Positions 28,309 to 37,732 of a DNA stretch of 61,493 bases are shown in pieces; within the stretch, counting starts at the first letter, position 1; every line of letters starts with the position of its first letter. The position numbers were made by a program, and so were the translations under genes. The notes under the pieces are model-generated. The model worked only from the letters and a program-made list of their open reading frames with translations, searched no databases and was not told where the DNA came from. The stretch is taken from contig CACOLY010000006.1 in assembly GCA_902628195.1 (NCBI GenBank), positions 1 through 61,493 on the forward strand, given 5' to 3'. The stretch comes from an uncultured Pelagibacteraceae bacterium. GTDB taxonomy: Bacteria > Pseudomonadota > Alphaproteobacteria > Pelagibacterales > Pelagibacteraceae.

Positions 28309-28710
28309 ATGAGTAAAAAAAAGAAAAACATTAAGAATTTAGATAAAACTGTTAAGTCTATAAATAATAACGTGAGATCAAGTGTTAGAAAATTAAATCC
28401 AATTTTAAGAGGTATTGTTGGTAAAAAAGTTGAAATAGCAATTAGGGATTTAGAGTTTTCAGAAAAAAGAATTACAAGGGATATTAGAAAAACTATTAGT
28501 TCAGCAGTAGCTAATGCTGAGAATAATTTTCAATTTGATATAGATAAATTAATTGTGAAAGAAGCTTATTGTGGAAAAAAAATAATTATGAAAAGATTCA
28601 GACCAAGAGCAAAAGGTAGAGCTGCTCCAATTTTAAAACCTTATTCAAGTGTAACGATAATTTTATCAGAGGCAAAAAAAATAATGGAGGCTCATGGGTC
28701 AAAAAGTTAA
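28309..28710 (+). CDS. rplV: 50S ribosomal protein L22
   Basis: A 133-residue L22 preceded by a Lys-rich N-terminal extension of about 20 residues compared with the 110-residue E. coli protein. The conserved core includes [20 protein letters not shown] and the tunnel beta-hairpin [22 protein letters not shown]. Its 3' end overlaps rpsC by 17 bases, an unusually long overlap even for this genome. Confidence 0.94.
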   Translation: MSKKKKNIKNLDKTVKSINNNVRSSVRKLNPILRGIVGKKVEIAIRDLEFSEKRITRDIRKTISSAVANAENNFQFDIDKLIVKEAYCGKKIIMKRFRPRAKGRAAPILKPYSSVTIILSEAKKIMEAHGSKS

Positions 28711-29374
28711 TCCAGTAGGTTTTAGATTAGGAGTAAATAGAGGTTGGGACTCTGTTTGGTATGCTAAGAAAAAAGATTTTGGTAATTTTTTAATAGAAGA
28801 TTTCAAAATTCGAGAATATATAAAAAAAACAGTTGTCAATTCAGGTGTTTCTAAAGTGATGATTGAGAGAACTGCTAATAAATGTTACGTAACAATATAT
28901 ACATCAAGACCTGGTTTTGTTATTGGGAAAAAAGGTAGTGATATAGATAAAATCAAAAATAATTTATCTAAATTTACGAGTAATGAAGTAACCTTAAATA
29001 TTAAAGAGGTAAAAAAACCTGAAACAAATGCTTATTTAGTGGCTGAAAATATTGCCCAACAATTAGTAAAAAGAATTTCTTATAGACGTGCTATGAAAAG
29101 AGCGATGCAATCTTGTTTAAGATTGGGTGCAAAAGGAATTAAAGTATCTATCAGCGGAAGACTTGGTGGAAATGAAATAGCTCGTACAGAGTGGTTAAGA
29201 GATGGAAGTATTCCATCACACACTTTAAGAGCTGATATTGATTATGCTGAGGCAGAGGCATTAACAACTTATGGAATTATAGGTATTAAAGTTTGGATAT
29301 ATAAAGGTGAAGTTTTTGCAAAAGAGTTTAGCCAAGAAACAAATAAAAATATTGAAAAGGGAGAAAAAAAATAA
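28694..29374 (+). CDS. rpsC: 30S ribosomal protein S3
   Basis: A 226-residue S3 with the start [20 protein letters not shown], the KH motif ([15 protein letters not shown]), and the C-terminal domain [13 protein letters not shown]...[10 protein letters not shown]. It forms the mRNA entry channel and helicase with S4 and S5. The ATG lies inside rplV and a GGAGG-like site (ATGGAGG, 28684-28690) precedes it, so the long overlap is well supported. Confidence 0.98.
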   Translation: MGQKVNPVGFRLGVNRGWDSVWYAKKKDFGNFLIEDFKIREYIKKTVVNSGVSKVMIERTANKCYVTIYTSRPGFVIGKKGSDIDKIKNNLSKFTSNEVTLNIKEVKKPETNAYLVAENIAQQLVKRISYRRAMKRAMQSCLRLGAKGIKVSISGRLGGNEIARTEWLRDGSIPSHTLRADIDYAEAEALTTYGIIGIKVWIYKGEVFAKEFSQETNKNIEKGEKK

Positions 29375-29784
29375 TGTTACAACCTGTAAGAACTAAGTGG
29401 AGAAAAGCGCATAAAGGACGTATTCATGGTGTTGCTTCAAGAGCCCATTTAATTAACTATGGAGCATACGCTTTAAAGGCATTATCACCTGATAGAGTTA
29501 CAGGAAAACAAATAGAGGCTGCAAGAGTAGCTTTAACAAGACATATGAAAAGACAAGGAAGAGTTTGGACGAGAATATTTCCGAATATACCGGTATCAAA
29601 AAAACCAATTGAGGTTCGTATGGGAAAAGGTAAAGGTTCTCCAGAATATTATGCCTGCAGAGTTAAACCTGGAAGAATTTTATTTGAAGTAGATGGTGTT
29701 TCAGAGCAGGTTGCTAAAGAAGCGTTATATAAGGCTTCAGCAAAATTACCTATTAAAACAAAAACAATAAAGAGATTTGCTTGA
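29374..29784 (+). CDS. rplP: 50S ribosomal protein L16
   Basis: A 136-residue L16 near the A-site and peptidyl transferase centre. Landmarks are [36 protein letters not shown] and [30 protein letters not shown]. It overlaps rpsC and rpmC by one base each. Confidence 0.97.
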   Translation: MLQPVRTKWRKAHKGRIHGVASRAHLINYGAYALKALSPDRVTGKQIEAARVALTRHMKRQGRVWTRIFPNIPVSKKPIEVRMGKGKGSPEYYACRVKPGRILFEVDGVSEQVAKEALYKASAKLPIKTKTIKRFA

Positions 29785-29975
29785 TGAAAAAACAAGAAAT
29801 TAAAAAATTATCAAAAGATGAAGTTTTAAAAAATATAGATAAACTAAAAAAAGATTTATTTAATTTTAGATTTCAAAAGATAAATTCACAGATCACTAAT
29901 CCTGCAAAAATTAGTGAAACAAAAAAAACAATCGCAAGATTAAAAACAATTTTAAAGGAAAAAATTAATGCCTAA
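29784..29975 (+). CDS. rpmC: 50S ribosomal protein L29
   Basis: A 63-residue L29 starting at ATG 29784, which overlaps the rplP stop (TGATG); an in-frame TTG three bases earlier is less likely. It has the family pattern [26 protein letters not shown] with the [16 protein letters not shown] helix. It lies beside the tunnel exit. Its 3' end overlaps rpsQ by eight bases. Confidence 0.94.
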   Translation: MKKQEIKKLSKDEVLKNIDKLKKDLFNFRFQKINSQITNPAKISETKKTIARLKTILKEKINA

Positions 29976-30204
29976 AAAAATTTTAACAGGAATAGTTGTG
30001 AGTGATAAACCTAATAAAACGATAACAGTAGTAGTAGAACGAAAATATTCCCATCCTTTATTGAAAAAAGTTATAAAAGTTAAAAAGAAATACAATGTAC
30101 ATGATGAAAATAATAAATTCAAAACTGGTGATAAAGTTTCAATAATTGAAAGTAAGCCATTTTCAAAGAGTAAAAAATTTCAAGTAATGGAGAATATTAA
30201 ATAA
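29968..30204 (+). CDS. rpsQ: 30S ribosomal protein S17
   Basis: A 78-residue S17: [40 protein letters not shown] and [18 protein letters not shown]. It binds 16S rRNA helices 7 and 11 early in assembly. The ATG lies within the end of rpmC, and a GGA sits about 8 bases upstream of it. Confidence 0.96.
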   Translation: MPKKILTGIVVSDKPNKTITVVVERKYSHPLLKKVIKVKKKYNVHDENNKFKTGDKVSIIESKPFSKSKKFQVMENIK

Positions 30205-30572
30205 TGATACAAGTACAAACAGAATTGCAGGTTGCAGATAATACTGGGGCAAAGAAAATAGAATGCATAAAAGTTTTAGGAGGATCAAAAAGAAGATATG
30301 CTAGTATTGGAGATACAATTGTAATAGCTGTTAAGGAAGCAATACCTAAAGGAAAGGTTAAAAAAGGTTCTGTTCATAAAGCTGTTGTAGTCAGAGTTAA
30401 AAAAGGGATTCATAGAGAGGATGGATCTAAAGTAAAATTTGATAATAATGCAGCTGTATTAGTAGATGATAAAGGTGAACCAGTAGGGACTAGAATATTT
30501 GGCCCCGTAACTAGAGAATTAAGAAATAGAGGGCAAATGAAAATAATTTCATTAGCACCAGAGGTTTTATAA
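30204..30572 (+). CDS. rplN: 50S ribosomal protein L14
   Basis: A 122-residue L14, first gene of the spc operon, joined to rpsQ by a one-base overlap. Conserved: [36 protein letters not shown]-like central strand, [13 protein letters not shown]. It forms intersubunit bridges with 16S rRNA helix 14 and is the docking point of the silencing factor RsfS. Confidence 0.98.
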   Translation: MIQVQTELQVADNTGAKKIECIKVLGGSKRRYASIGDTIVIAVKEAIPKGKVKKGSVHKAVVVRVKKGIHREDGSKVKFDNNAAVLVDDKGEPVGTRIFGPVTRELRNRGQMKIISLAPEVL

Positions 30573-30820
30573 TGATTAGAAAAGGACTAAAAGTAAAGGT
30601 TTTAACTGGTAAAGACAAAAAAAAAGAAGGTGAAGTTATTGAAATAGATAGAGCAAATAATAGAGCAAAAGTTAAAGAGATAAATATGGTTAAGAAACAC
30701 GTTAAAACGACAAAAGAAAAAAAAGGTGGGATAGTTTCTAAGGAAAGTTTTATACATATTTCAAATTTAAAATTAATTGAAGAGATAAAAAAAAGTAAAA
30801 AAAAAGAGGTTAAAAAATAA
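30572..30820 (+). CDS. rplX: 50S ribosomal protein L24
   Basis: An 82-residue L24, about 20 residues shorter than the E. coli protein. The KOW motif ([40 protein letters not shown]) is present; the shortening affects the C-terminal half, replaced by a Lys-rich tail. L24 starts 50S assembly. One-base overlaps on both sides. Confidence 0.95.
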   Translation: MIRKGLKVKVLTGKDKKKEGEVIEIDRANNRAKVKEINMVKKHVKTTKEKKGGIVSKESFIHISNLKLIEEIKKSKKKEVKK

Positions 30821-31374
30821 TGATTCCAAGATTAAAAGACCTTTATTATAAAGAAATTCAACCAGCTTTAAAAAACCAGTTTGGTTTCAAGAATTTGTAC
30901 ATGGGTCCTAAGATTGAAAAAGTTATTCTGAATATGGGTCTTGGTTTAGATGGTAATGATGCCAAAATCTTGAAATCATGTGAGGAAGATTTAGCCAAAA
31001 TAACAGGACAGAAGCCTGTTACAACTAAATTTAGAAAATCAATAGCTAATTTTAAGACAAGAAAAGGTTCAAATGCAGGTTTAAAAGTAACATTAAGAAA
31101 AAATAAAATGTACGAATTTTTAGACAGATTAGTTAATATTGCATTACCTCGAATTAAAGACTTTAGAGGGTTATCATCAAAAGGTTTTGATAAATTTGGA
31201 AATTATACATTTGGCATTAAAGAACATATTATATTTCCAGAAGTAAGTTTTGATAGAGCAGATAAAGTAAGAGGGCTTGATATTATAATTGTTATAAGTT
31301 CAAAAAATAAAGAACATAGTTTTGCTTTGTTAGAAAAAATGAATTTTCCATTTATTAAAAAAGGAGATAATTAA
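30820..31374 (+). CDS. rplE: 50S ribosomal protein L5
   Basis: A 184-residue L5 that holds 5S rRNA and contacts P-site tRNA. Landmarks: PRLKDLYYKEIQPAL, KIEKVILNMGLG, GQKPVTTKFRKSIANFKTRKG, LPRIKDFRGLSSKGFDKFGNYTFGIKEH and a normal C-terminus. Two bases separate it from rpsN. Confidence 0.98.
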   Translation: MIPRLKDLYYKEIQPALKNQFGFKNLYMGPKIEKVILNMGLGLDGNDAKILKSCEEDLAKITGQKPVTTKFRKSIANFKTRKGSNAGLKVTLRKNKMYEFLDRLVNIALPRIKDFRGLSSKGFDKFGNYTFGIKEHIIFPEVSFDRADKVRGLDIIIVISSKNKEHSFALLEKMNFPFIKKGDN

Positions 31375-31376
31375 AG

Positions 31377-31682
31377 ATGGCTAAATTAAGTTCAATAAAT
31401 AAAAATAATAGAAGAATAAAACTCTCTAATAAGTTTTATAAAAAAAGAGAAAAATTAAAAAAAATAATCATGAATAAGAAACTTCCTTTAGAGGAAAGGT
31501 TTAAAGCACAACAAAAATTATCCAAATTGCCGAGAAATTCTGCAAAAAATAGAATAATGAATAGGTGCCAGATAACAGGAAGACCACATGGCGTTTATAG
31601 AAAATTAAAAATTTCAAGGATTGCACTAAGACAACTTGGATTACAGGGAAAAATACCAGGTTTAATAAAATCAAGTTGGTAG
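31377..31682 (+). CDS. rpsN: 30S ribosomal protein S14 (long, zinc-free type)
   Basis: A 101-residue S14 of the long form. The C-terminal NRCQITGRPHGVYRKLKISRIALR region has a single Cys, so the CXXC zinc ribbon of the short form is absent. The Lys/Asn-rich N-terminal half is divergent. It assembles late into the 30S head. A ten-base gap with a good AAAGGA site follows before rpsH. Confidence 0.97.
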   Translation: MAKLSSINKNNRRIKLSNKFYKKREKLKKIIMNKKLPLEERFKAQQKLSKLPRNSAKNRIMNRCQITGRPHGVYRKLKISRIALRQLGLQGKIPGLIKSSW

Positions 31683-31692
31683 AAAGGATTAT

Positions 31693-32088
31693 ATGAGTTT
31701 AAGTGACCCAATAGGTGATATGATAGCTAGAATTAAAAATGCTCAATCGAGAAGTCATAAAAAAGTTGATTTACCTTCATCAAATTTTAAAATTAAAATT
31801 GCAGATATATTAAAAAATGAGGGGTTTATTAAAGATTTTAAAGTTGAAAACATAGATAATAAATCAACTTTATCACTTGAGTTAAAATATCACTCAGGAA
31901 ATCCAGTAATCAGCACTTTTGAGCGTGTATCCAAACCAGGTCGAAGAATCTTTTCTAGCGCAGATAGTTTACCAAAAATTAATAACGGTCTAGGTATTGC
32001 AATAGTATCAACGCCCAAAGGTGTAATGACTGATATTGATGCTAGAAAAAATCGTGTTGGTGGTGAAATAATTTGTAAGGTATTTTAA
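31693..32088 (+). CDS. rpsH: 30S ribosomal protein S8
   Basis: A 131-residue S8: SDPIGDMIARIKNAQ, VDLPSSNFKIKIADIL, VSKPGRRIFSSADSLP and GLGIAIVSTPKGVMTD. It binds helix 21 of 16S rRNA; in enterics it also represses the spc operon at the rplE site. Preceded by AAAGGA at 31683-31688. Confidence 0.97.
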   Translation: MSLSDPIGDMIARIKNAQSRSHKKVDLPSSNFKIKIADILKNEGFIKDFKVENIDNKSTLSLELKYHSGNPVISTFERVSKPGRRIFSSADSLPKINNGLGIAIVSTPKGVMTDIDARKNRVGGEIICKVF

Positions 32089-32627
32089 TGTCAAAAATTG
32101 GTAAAATAAATATTTCTATTCCAGAAAAAGTTAAGGTTGTTTTAGCTGGGAACAATTTAAACATAGAGGGTCCTTTAGGAAAAAAGACGATTAATGTAGA
32201 TTTAGATGTTTTCAATCTTGATATTAAAGATGGTAAAGAAATTTCAATAAAACCAAAAAAAATTGATCAAAATACGAAAAGGCTGTGGGGAATGAATAGA
32301 AGTTTAATAAATAATGCTGTTATTGGATCAAGTAAAGGCTATGAAAAAATATTAGAGTTAATTGGAGTTGGCTATAGAGCATCTTTAAAAGGTAATCAAT
32401 TAAATTTACAATTGGGTTATAGCCATGATATCAATTTTGATATACCGGAAGGTATAAAAATATTAGTTGAAAAACAAACTACTTTAAAGATAACGGGTTT
32501 TGATAAACAGCAAGTAGGTGCAGTTGTATCAAAACTTAAAACCTTAAGAAAAATTGAGCCCTATAAAGGAAAAGGTATTAGAGAAAAAGGTCAATACGTC
32601 CTTAAAAAAGAAGGAAAGAAAAAATAA
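32088..32627 (+). CDS. rplF: 50S ribosomal protein L6
   Basis: A 179-residue L6. Two repeat domains are visible; the C-terminal one holds [23 protein letters not shown] and the factor-binding stretch [27 protein letters not shown]. It lies near the sarcin-ricin loop. One-base overlaps with rpsH and rplR. Confidence 0.97.
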   Translation: MSKIGKINISIPEKVKVVLAGNNLNIEGPLGKKTINVDLDVFNLDIKDGKEISIKPKKIDQNTKRLWGMNRSLINNAVIGSSKGYEKILELIGVGYRASLKGNQLNLQLGYSHDINFDIPEGIKILVEKQTTLKITGFDKQQVGAVVSKLKTLRKIEPYKGKGIREKGQYVLKKEGKKK

Positions 32628-32983
32628 TGAAATTAGACACTAGCAAAAGAAAAAAATTTAGAGTGACAAATAAACTTAAGAAATTTTCAGCTAATGATAG
32701 ATTTAGATTGAGTATTTCTAGATCATCAAAAAATATATTTGCACAAATTATTGATGATACAAATAATATCACTCTTCTATCAGCTTCATCATTAGAAAAA
32801 GAGATTAAATCTTTAAATAAAATTAATAAAACAGAGTTATCTAAAATAGTGGCAGAAAAGTTGGCAAAAAAAGCAAAGGAAAAAAAAATAACAAAAATTT
32901 ATTTTGATAGAGGTATCTATAAATACCATGGAAGAATAAAAATTTTTGCTGAAACATTAAGAGAAAATGGAATGGAATTTTAA
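32627..32983 (+). CDS. rplR: 50S ribosomal protein L18
   Basis: A 118-residue L18 that binds 5S rRNA. Conserved parts are [19 protein letters not shown], the Lys-rich middle, and [26 protein letters not shown] at the C-terminus. Standard position between rplF and rpsE. Confidence 0.96.
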   Translation: MKLDTSKRKKFRVTNKLKKFSANDRFRLSISRSSKNIFAQIIDDTNNITLLSASSLEKEIKSLNKINKTELSKIVAEKLAKKAKEKKITKIYFDRGIYKYHGRIKIFAETLRENGMEF

Positions 32984-32985
32984 TC

Positions 32986-33501
32986 ATGGAAAACAATAAA
33001 GACAAAAAGACTGATGAAATTTTAGAAAAATTAGTTCATATAAATCGTATAACTAAAGTTGTTAAAGGTGGTAGAAGATTTGGTTTTTCAGCTTTAGTTG
33101 TAGTTGGCAATCAAGCAGGAAAAATTGGTATTGCTCATGCTAAAGCTAAGCAAGTTCCAGACGCAATAAAAAAAGCTAATGAAATGGCAAGAAGAAAATT
33201 AATTCATATCCCTCTAAGAGAAGGCAGAACAATTCATCATGACGTTAAAGCTAAGGATGGATCTGGAAAAATTGTTTTAAGAGCCGCATCAAAGGGTACA
33301 GGTATAATTGCAGGTGGTCCTGTTCGTGCTGTATGTGAAGTTTTAGGAGTTAAAGATATTGTTGCTAAATCAATGGGAACATCTAATGCTCATAATGTAA
33401 TTAGGGCAACAATGAAAGCTTTAATGAAACAAAATTCACCAAAACAAATATCAGTTATTAGAAATAAAAAAATTTCTGAGATAATTGAAAAAAGAGGATA
33501 A
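32986..33501 (+). CDS. rpsE: 30S ribosomal protein S5
   Basis: A 171-residue S5. Landmarks: the double-stranded-RNA-binding [31 protein letters not shown], the loop [20 protein letters not shown], and [22 protein letters not shown]. It shapes the mRNA channel and affects accuracy. The stop overlaps the rplO ATG by one base (TAATG), leaving no room for rpmD (L30), which normally follows. Confidence 0.98.
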   Translation: MENNKDKKTDEILEKLVHINRITKVVKGGRRFGFSALVVVGNQAGKIGIAHAKAKQVPDAIKKANEMARRKLIHIPLREGRTIHHDVKAKDGSGKIVLRAASKGTGIIAGGPVRAVCEVLGVKDIVAKSMGTSNAHNVIRATMKALMKQNSPKQISVIRNKKISEIIEKRG

Positions 33502-33953
33502 TGATTACTTTAAACAATAAAATAAAATTAAAAAAATCAAAAATTAGAGTAGGTAGAGGTATAGGCTCTGGAAAAGGAAAAACTTGTGGAAGAGGTGTCA
33601 AAGGCCAAAAGTCAAGATCAGGAGTTGCAATTAAAAGTTTTGAGGGTGGTCAAATGCCTTTATATAGAAGACTTCCAAAAAGAGGTTTTAATCCAATTAA
33701 AAAAGGGACTATTGCAATTTTAAACCTTGATAAAATCCAATCTTTTTTAGACAAAAAAAATATCAAATCTACAGATTTACTTAATTCAGATTTGTTAAAA
33801 AAATTAAAATTAATTAAAAAAAACTCAATAAAATTAAAAATCCTAGGTTCTGGAGAAATAAAAAATAAGATAAATATACAAGCCGATTTGGCATCTAAAT
33901 CTGCAGTAGCTAAGCTAGAAAAAATTGGCGGTTCAATACAATTAAAAAAATAG
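33501..33953 (+). CDS. rplO: 50S ribosomal protein L15
   Basis: A 150-residue L15 with the Gly-rich rRNA-binding N-terminal part [28 protein letters not shown] and [18 protein letters not shown]. The C-terminal globular part is Lys/Ile-rich and divergent but keeps length. It is 11 bases ahead of secY. Confidence 0.97.
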   Translation: MITLNNKIKLKKSKIRVGRGIGSGKGKTCGRGVKGQKSRSGVAIKSFEGGQMPLYRRLPKRGFNPIKKGTIAILNLDKIQSFLDKKNIKSTDLLNSDLLKKLKLIKKNSIKLKILGSGEIKNKINIQADLASKSAVAKLEKIGGSIQLKK

Positions 33954-33964
33954 ATATTATTTAA

Positions 33965-35245
33965 ATGAGCGCTTCTTCATCAAGCAATGATTTAAGAAAT
34001 AGAATAATTTTTACTATAGCTATTTTAGCTGTTTATAGATTTGGTACATTTATTCCATTACCAGGAATTGATCCCGAGCAATTAAAAATTATGATGGAGG
34101 GAAATCAAAAAGGATTACTTGGAATGTTTAACGTATTTGCTGGTGGTGCTGTAAGCAGGATGGCTATTTTTGCTTTAGGAATTATGCCTTATATTTCTTC
34201 ATCCATAATAGTTCAACTTTTAACAGGGGTATCTGATTATTTCAAAAATTTAAAATCACAAGGTGAAATTGGAAGATCTAAAATTACTCAAATAACTAGA
34301 TACGGAACAGTATTGTTGGCGACAGTCCAGGGCTATGGTTTATCTGTTGGGTTGGAGTCTTCTGCTAATTTAGTAATTAATCCAGGACTATTTTTTAAAA
34401 TTTCAACGGTAACCACTATAGTTGCTGGAACAATTTTTTTGATGTGGCTTGGTGAACAAATTACTCAGAGAGGTATTGGTAATGGAATATCACTTATCAT
34501 TTTTGCTGGTATAGTTGCAGAAATTCCTAGAGCATTAGTTACAACATTTGAATTAGGTAGAACTGGAGCGGTATCAACTATTATGATTTTGGCAATATTT
34601 ATTTTACTAATTCTTACTATATTGTTTATAGTTTTTATGGAAAGAGCTTTAAGAAAAATTTTAATAAATTATCCTAAAAGACAAATGGGAAATAAAATGT
34701 ATGGTGGAGAATCTTCACATTTGCCGTTAAAGATAAACCAAGCTGGAGTTATACCTGCAATTTTTGCATCAGCCTTATTATTATTACCTGTAACTTTTTC
34801 AAATTTTAATTTTTCTGAAAATGATACTTTTTTGAATATAAGTTCTTTTTTTACTCAAGGTCAGCCTTTGTATATGTTGTTATACGCTTCTGGAATTATT
34901 TTTTTTACTTTTTTTTATACATCCATAACTTTTAATCCAAATGAAACTGCTGACAATTTAAGAAAGTATGGAGGTTTTATTCCAGGTATAAGACCTGGTG
35001 AAAGTACAGCTTTATATATAGAAAGTATTCTTACCAGATTGACTACTATCGGAGCTTTATACTTAACTTTAGTTTGTCTAATGCCTGAATTTTTAATTGC
35101 CAACTATCCTATTCCTTTTTATCTTGGAGGAACATCAATTTTAATTGTAGTTGTAGTTGCAATTGATACTGTTACACAAATACAAACAAGATTAATGAGT
35201 TCACAATATGAACAACTTATTAAGAAAACAAAATTTGGTAGATAA
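33965..35245 (+). CDS. secY: Protein translocase subunit SecY
   Basis: A 426-residue ten-helix membrane protein forming the protein-conducting channel. Landmarks: RIIFTIAILAVYRFGTFIPLPGID at helix 1, GLLGMFNVFAGGAVSRMAIFALGIMPYISSSIIVQLL (plug and lateral gate region), QRGIGNGISLIIFAGI and the C-terminal DTVTQIQTRLMSSQYEQL. With SecE and SecA it exports the secreted proteins seen in this window. Normal position after rplO; adk follows after three bases. Confidence 0.98.
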   Translation: MSASSSSNDLRNRIIFTIAILAVYRFGTFIPLPGIDPEQLKIMMEGNQKGLLGMFNVFAGGAVSRMAIFALGIMPYISSSIIVQLLTGVSDYFKNLKSQGEIGRSKITQITRYGTVLLATVQGYGLSVGLESSANLVINPGLFFKISTVTTIVAGTIFLMWLGEQITQRGIGNGISLIIFAGIVAEIPRALVTTFELGRTGAVSTIMILAIFILLILTILFIVFMERALRKILINYPKRQMGNKMYGGESSHLPLKINQAGVIPAIFASALLLLPVTFSNFNFSENDTFLNISSFFTQGQPLYMLLYASGIIFFTFFYTSITFNPNETADNLRKYGGFIPGIRPGESTALYIESILTRLTTIGALYLTLVCLMPEFLIANYPIPFYLGGTSILIVVVVAIDTVTQIQTRLMSSQYEQLIKKTKFGR

Positions 35246-35248
35246 TAA

Positions 35249-35812
35249 GTGAATATAATCCTATTTGGACCCCCGGGCGCAGGTAAAGGTACTCAAGCTA
35301 AATATTTGGCTAAAAAGATAAATGGTTTTCAAATATCAACAGGTGATATGCTTAGAAATGAAATTAAAAAAAATTCAGAAATAGGAAAAAAAATAGTTGA
35401 AAATATGAATGATGGTAAATTTGTAAGTGATGAAATAGTAAACAATCTGATTAAAGACATTGTTTTAGATCCTAAAAAAAAAAACAAATTAATATTTGAT
35501 GGCTACCCCCGATCGTTGAGTCAGGCCCAAAATTTAGATTTATTTTTAAATAATTCAGATCAAAAAATTAAATATATTTTTTTTCTTAATGTTAATAAAG
35601 AAACTATCATTAAAAGAGTTGAAAAAAGAAAAAATATAGAAAATAGATCAGATGACAAATTAGATACTATTTTGAAAAGATATGATACTTATATGGAGAT
35701 GACCAAGCCAGTCCTAGATTTTTACTCCAAAAATTCAAATTTTCATGAAATTGATGGTACACTTGAAATTAAGCAAATAACCAATAAAATCGATGCTTTT
35801 CTTCAAGTTTAA
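35249..35812 (+). CDS. adk: Adenylate kinase (short form)
   Basis: A 187-residue kinase (AMP + ATP to 2 ADP) starting at GTG. The P-loop is FGPPGAGKGTQAKYL at residues about 5-19; the AMP-binding STGDMLRNEI and FDGYPRSLSQAQ motifs follow. The LID is the short type (about EKRKNIENRSDDK) without the Cys4 zinc site of long forms. secY-adk linkage is common. The 55-base spacer after it contains the candidate rpsM promoter. Confidence 0.96.
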   Translation: MNIILFGPPGAGKGTQAKYLAKKINGFQISTGDMLRNEIKKNSEIGKKIVENMNDGKFVSDEIVNNLIKDIVLDPKKKNKLIFDGYPRSLSQAQNLDLFLNNSDQKIKYIFFLNVNKETIIKRVEKRKNIENRSDDKLDTILKRYDTYMEMTKPVLDFYSKNSNFHEIDGTLEIKQITNKIDAFLQV

Positions 35813-35816
35813 GACG

Positions 35817-35844
35817 TTGACTTTAAAACAACTTCTTATATAAA
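35817..35844 (+). promoter_or_regulatory. Candidate promoter for rpsM-rpsK-rpoA-rplQ
   Basis: TTGACT (35817-35822) and TATAAA (35839-35844) are 16 bases apart, five mismatches fewer than most AT-rich chance pairs here, and start transcription about 15 bases before the rpsM ATG at 35868. It sits in one of the few gaps of the ribosomal block, exactly at the spc/alpha operon border, where an internal promoter makes sense. Confidence 0.5.
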
Positions 35845-35867
35845 AGGCTAAAATTTATCACATATTT

Positions 35868-36251
35868 ATGGCTCGTATTGCAGGAATTAATATCCCACAA
35901 AATAAATTAGTCCAAGTTGGGTTAACTTATATATATGGTATAGGAGATAAGTTTTCTAAACAAATTTGTAATTCATTGTCTATCCCAAAAGAAAAAAGGG
36001 TAAACCAATTAACAGATGATGAAATTTTAAAAATAAGAGAATATATAGATCAAAATTTCAAAGTTGAGGGTGATCTAAGAAGAGATTATTCTTTGAGTAT
36101 AAAAAGATTAATTGATTTGGCTTGTTATCGTGGCTCAAGACATAGAAAAAAATTACCAGTAAGAGGTCAAAGGACTAGATGCAATGCTAGAACTAGAAAA
36201 GGTAAAGCGATAGCAATAGCAGGAAAAAAATTAACACCACTTAAAAAATAA
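35868..36251 (+). CDS. rpsM: 30S ribosomal protein S13
   Basis: A 127-residue S13: [71 protein letters not shown]. It forms head bridges to L5 and contacts tRNA. It opens the alpha operon behind the promoter-like site. rpmJ (L36), which often precedes it, is not present between adk and rpsM. Confidence 0.98.
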   Translation: MARIAGINIPQNKLVQVGLTYIYGIGDKFSKQICNSLSIPKEKRVNQLTDDEILKIREYIDQNFKVEGDLRRDYSLSIKRLIDLACYRGSRHRKKLPVRGQRTRCNARTRKGKAIAIAGKKLTPLKK

Positions 36252-36254
36252 TAT

Positions 36255-36704
36255 ATGGCTAAGTTAGAAAAAACTGACAATAAAGATCAAAAGTTAGATA
36301 AACCCTCAAAAAAAGTAGTTAAAAGTTCTTATTCAAAAAAAAAGAAAACTAAAAAGAATATTTTAAATGGTATAGCTTATGTTCAGTCTACATTTAACAA
36401 TACAATAATTTCAATTGCTGATACCAATGGAAATGTTGTTTCATGGGCATCAGCAGGACAAAAAGGATTTAAAGGTTCTAGAAAGTCTACGCCTTACGCA
36501 GCACAAGTTGCAGCTGATGCTGCTGCAGCTAAGGCACTAGAATTCGGAATGAAAACTTTGTCGGTAGAAGTTAAGGGCCCTGGTTCAGGTAGGGAAACTG
36601 CATTAAGAGCTTTACAAGCAAGAGGATTTAAAATTTTATCAATTAAAGATACAACGCCAATGCCCCATAATGGTACCAGACCACCAAAAAAAAGGAGAGT
36701 TTAA
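36255..36704 (+). CDS. rpsK: 30S ribosomal protein S11
   Basis: A 149-residue S11 with a Lys-rich N-terminal extension of about 25 residues. The core is [60 protein letters not shown] and the C-terminal [18 protein letters not shown]. It lines the platform near the E site. Overlaps rpoA by one base. Confidence 0.98.
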   Translation: MAKLEKTDNKDQKLDKPSKKVVKSSYSKKKKTKKNILNGIAYVQSTFNNTIISIADTNGNVVSWASAGQKGFKGSRKSTPYAAQVAADAAAAKALEFGMKTLSVEVKGPGSGRETALRALQARGFKILSIKDTTPMPHNGTRPPKKRRV

Positions 36705-37732
36705 TGGAAACAGAAAATGTAAATGTTAAAAATTGGAAATCATTAATTAAACCAACAAAGTTGGATGTTAAAATAAGTGATGATTTAACAAAAGCTACGA
36801 TAGTGGCTGAACCCTTAGAAAAAGGGTATGGCTTAACACTAGGAAATTCACTTAGAAGAATTTTGTTATCTTCTATAAGAGGTGCGGCAGTTACCTCTAT
36901 TCAGATAGATGGTGTTTTGCACGAATTTACATCTATAAAAGGAGTAAGAGAAGATGTTACTGATATAGTTCTAAATATAAAATCTTTAGCTTTAAAATGT
37001 GCTTCAGAGGGGACAAAAAAATTGATTTTAGATGCTAAAGGACCAGGAGAAATTAAAGCTTCAAATATTTCACAGGTTGCTGATATTGAAATTCTAAATC
37101 CAGATTTAGTTATTTGTAATCTAGATGAAAATACTAATTTTCATATGGAAATGAATGTAAACACTGGCAAAGGATATGTTCCTGCAGAATTGAATAAACC
37201 TGAAGAGCCTCCATTAGGATTAATTGCAATTGACTCTTTATATAGTCCTGTAAAAAAAGTTTCTTACTCTGTAAGTACTGCTAGAGAAGGAAAGGCTCTA
37301 GATTATGATAAATTAACCATGGAAGTAGAAACAAATGGATCTATTTCTGCAGAAGATGCAGTTGCTTATTCAGCTAGAATTTTCCAAGATCAATTAAAAA
37401 TGTTTATCAATTTTGATGAACCAGTAGAAGCTCCAGTAAAAGAGGTATCTCAAGAACCAGAATTTAACAAAAATTTATTAAGAAAAGTTGATGAACTTGA
37501 ATTGTCAGTTAGATCAATGAACTGTTTAAAAAATGACAATATAATTTATATAGGTGATCTTGTGCAAAAATCAGAGGGAGAAATGTTAAGAACGCCAAAT
37601 TTTGGTAGAAAATCTCTTAATGAAATTAAAGAAGTTTTAACTGGTATGTCTTTGTATCTAGGTATGGAAATACCCAATTGGCCCCCAGATAATATTGCTG
37701 AAATGTCAAAAAAACTTGAGGAATCAATATAA
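36704..37732 (+). CDS. rpoA: DNA-directed RNA polymerase subunit alpha
   Basis: A 342-residue alpha subunit. The N-terminal dimerisation domain carries [45 protein letters not shown]; the C-terminal DNA- and activator-binding domain is [44 protein letters not shown]. Both are intact, so it can read UP elements. It is tied by one-base overlaps to rpsK and rplQ. Confidence 0.99.
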   Translation: METENVNVKNWKSLIKPTKLDVKISDDLTKATIVAEPLEKGYGLTLGNSLRRILLSSIRGAAVTSIQIDGVLHEFTSIKGVREDVTDIVLNIKSLALKCASEGTKKLILDAKGPGEIKASNISQVADIEILNPDLVICNLDENTNFHMEMNVNTGKGYVPAELNKPEEPPLGLIAIDSLYSPVKKVSYSVSTAREGKALDYDKLTMEVETNGSISAEDAVAYSARIFQDQLKMFINFDEPVEAPVKEVSQEPEFNKNLLRKVDELELSVRSMNCLKNDNIIYIGDLVQKSEGEMLRTPNFGRKSLNEIKEVLTGMSLYLGMEIPNWPPDNIAEMSKKLEESI

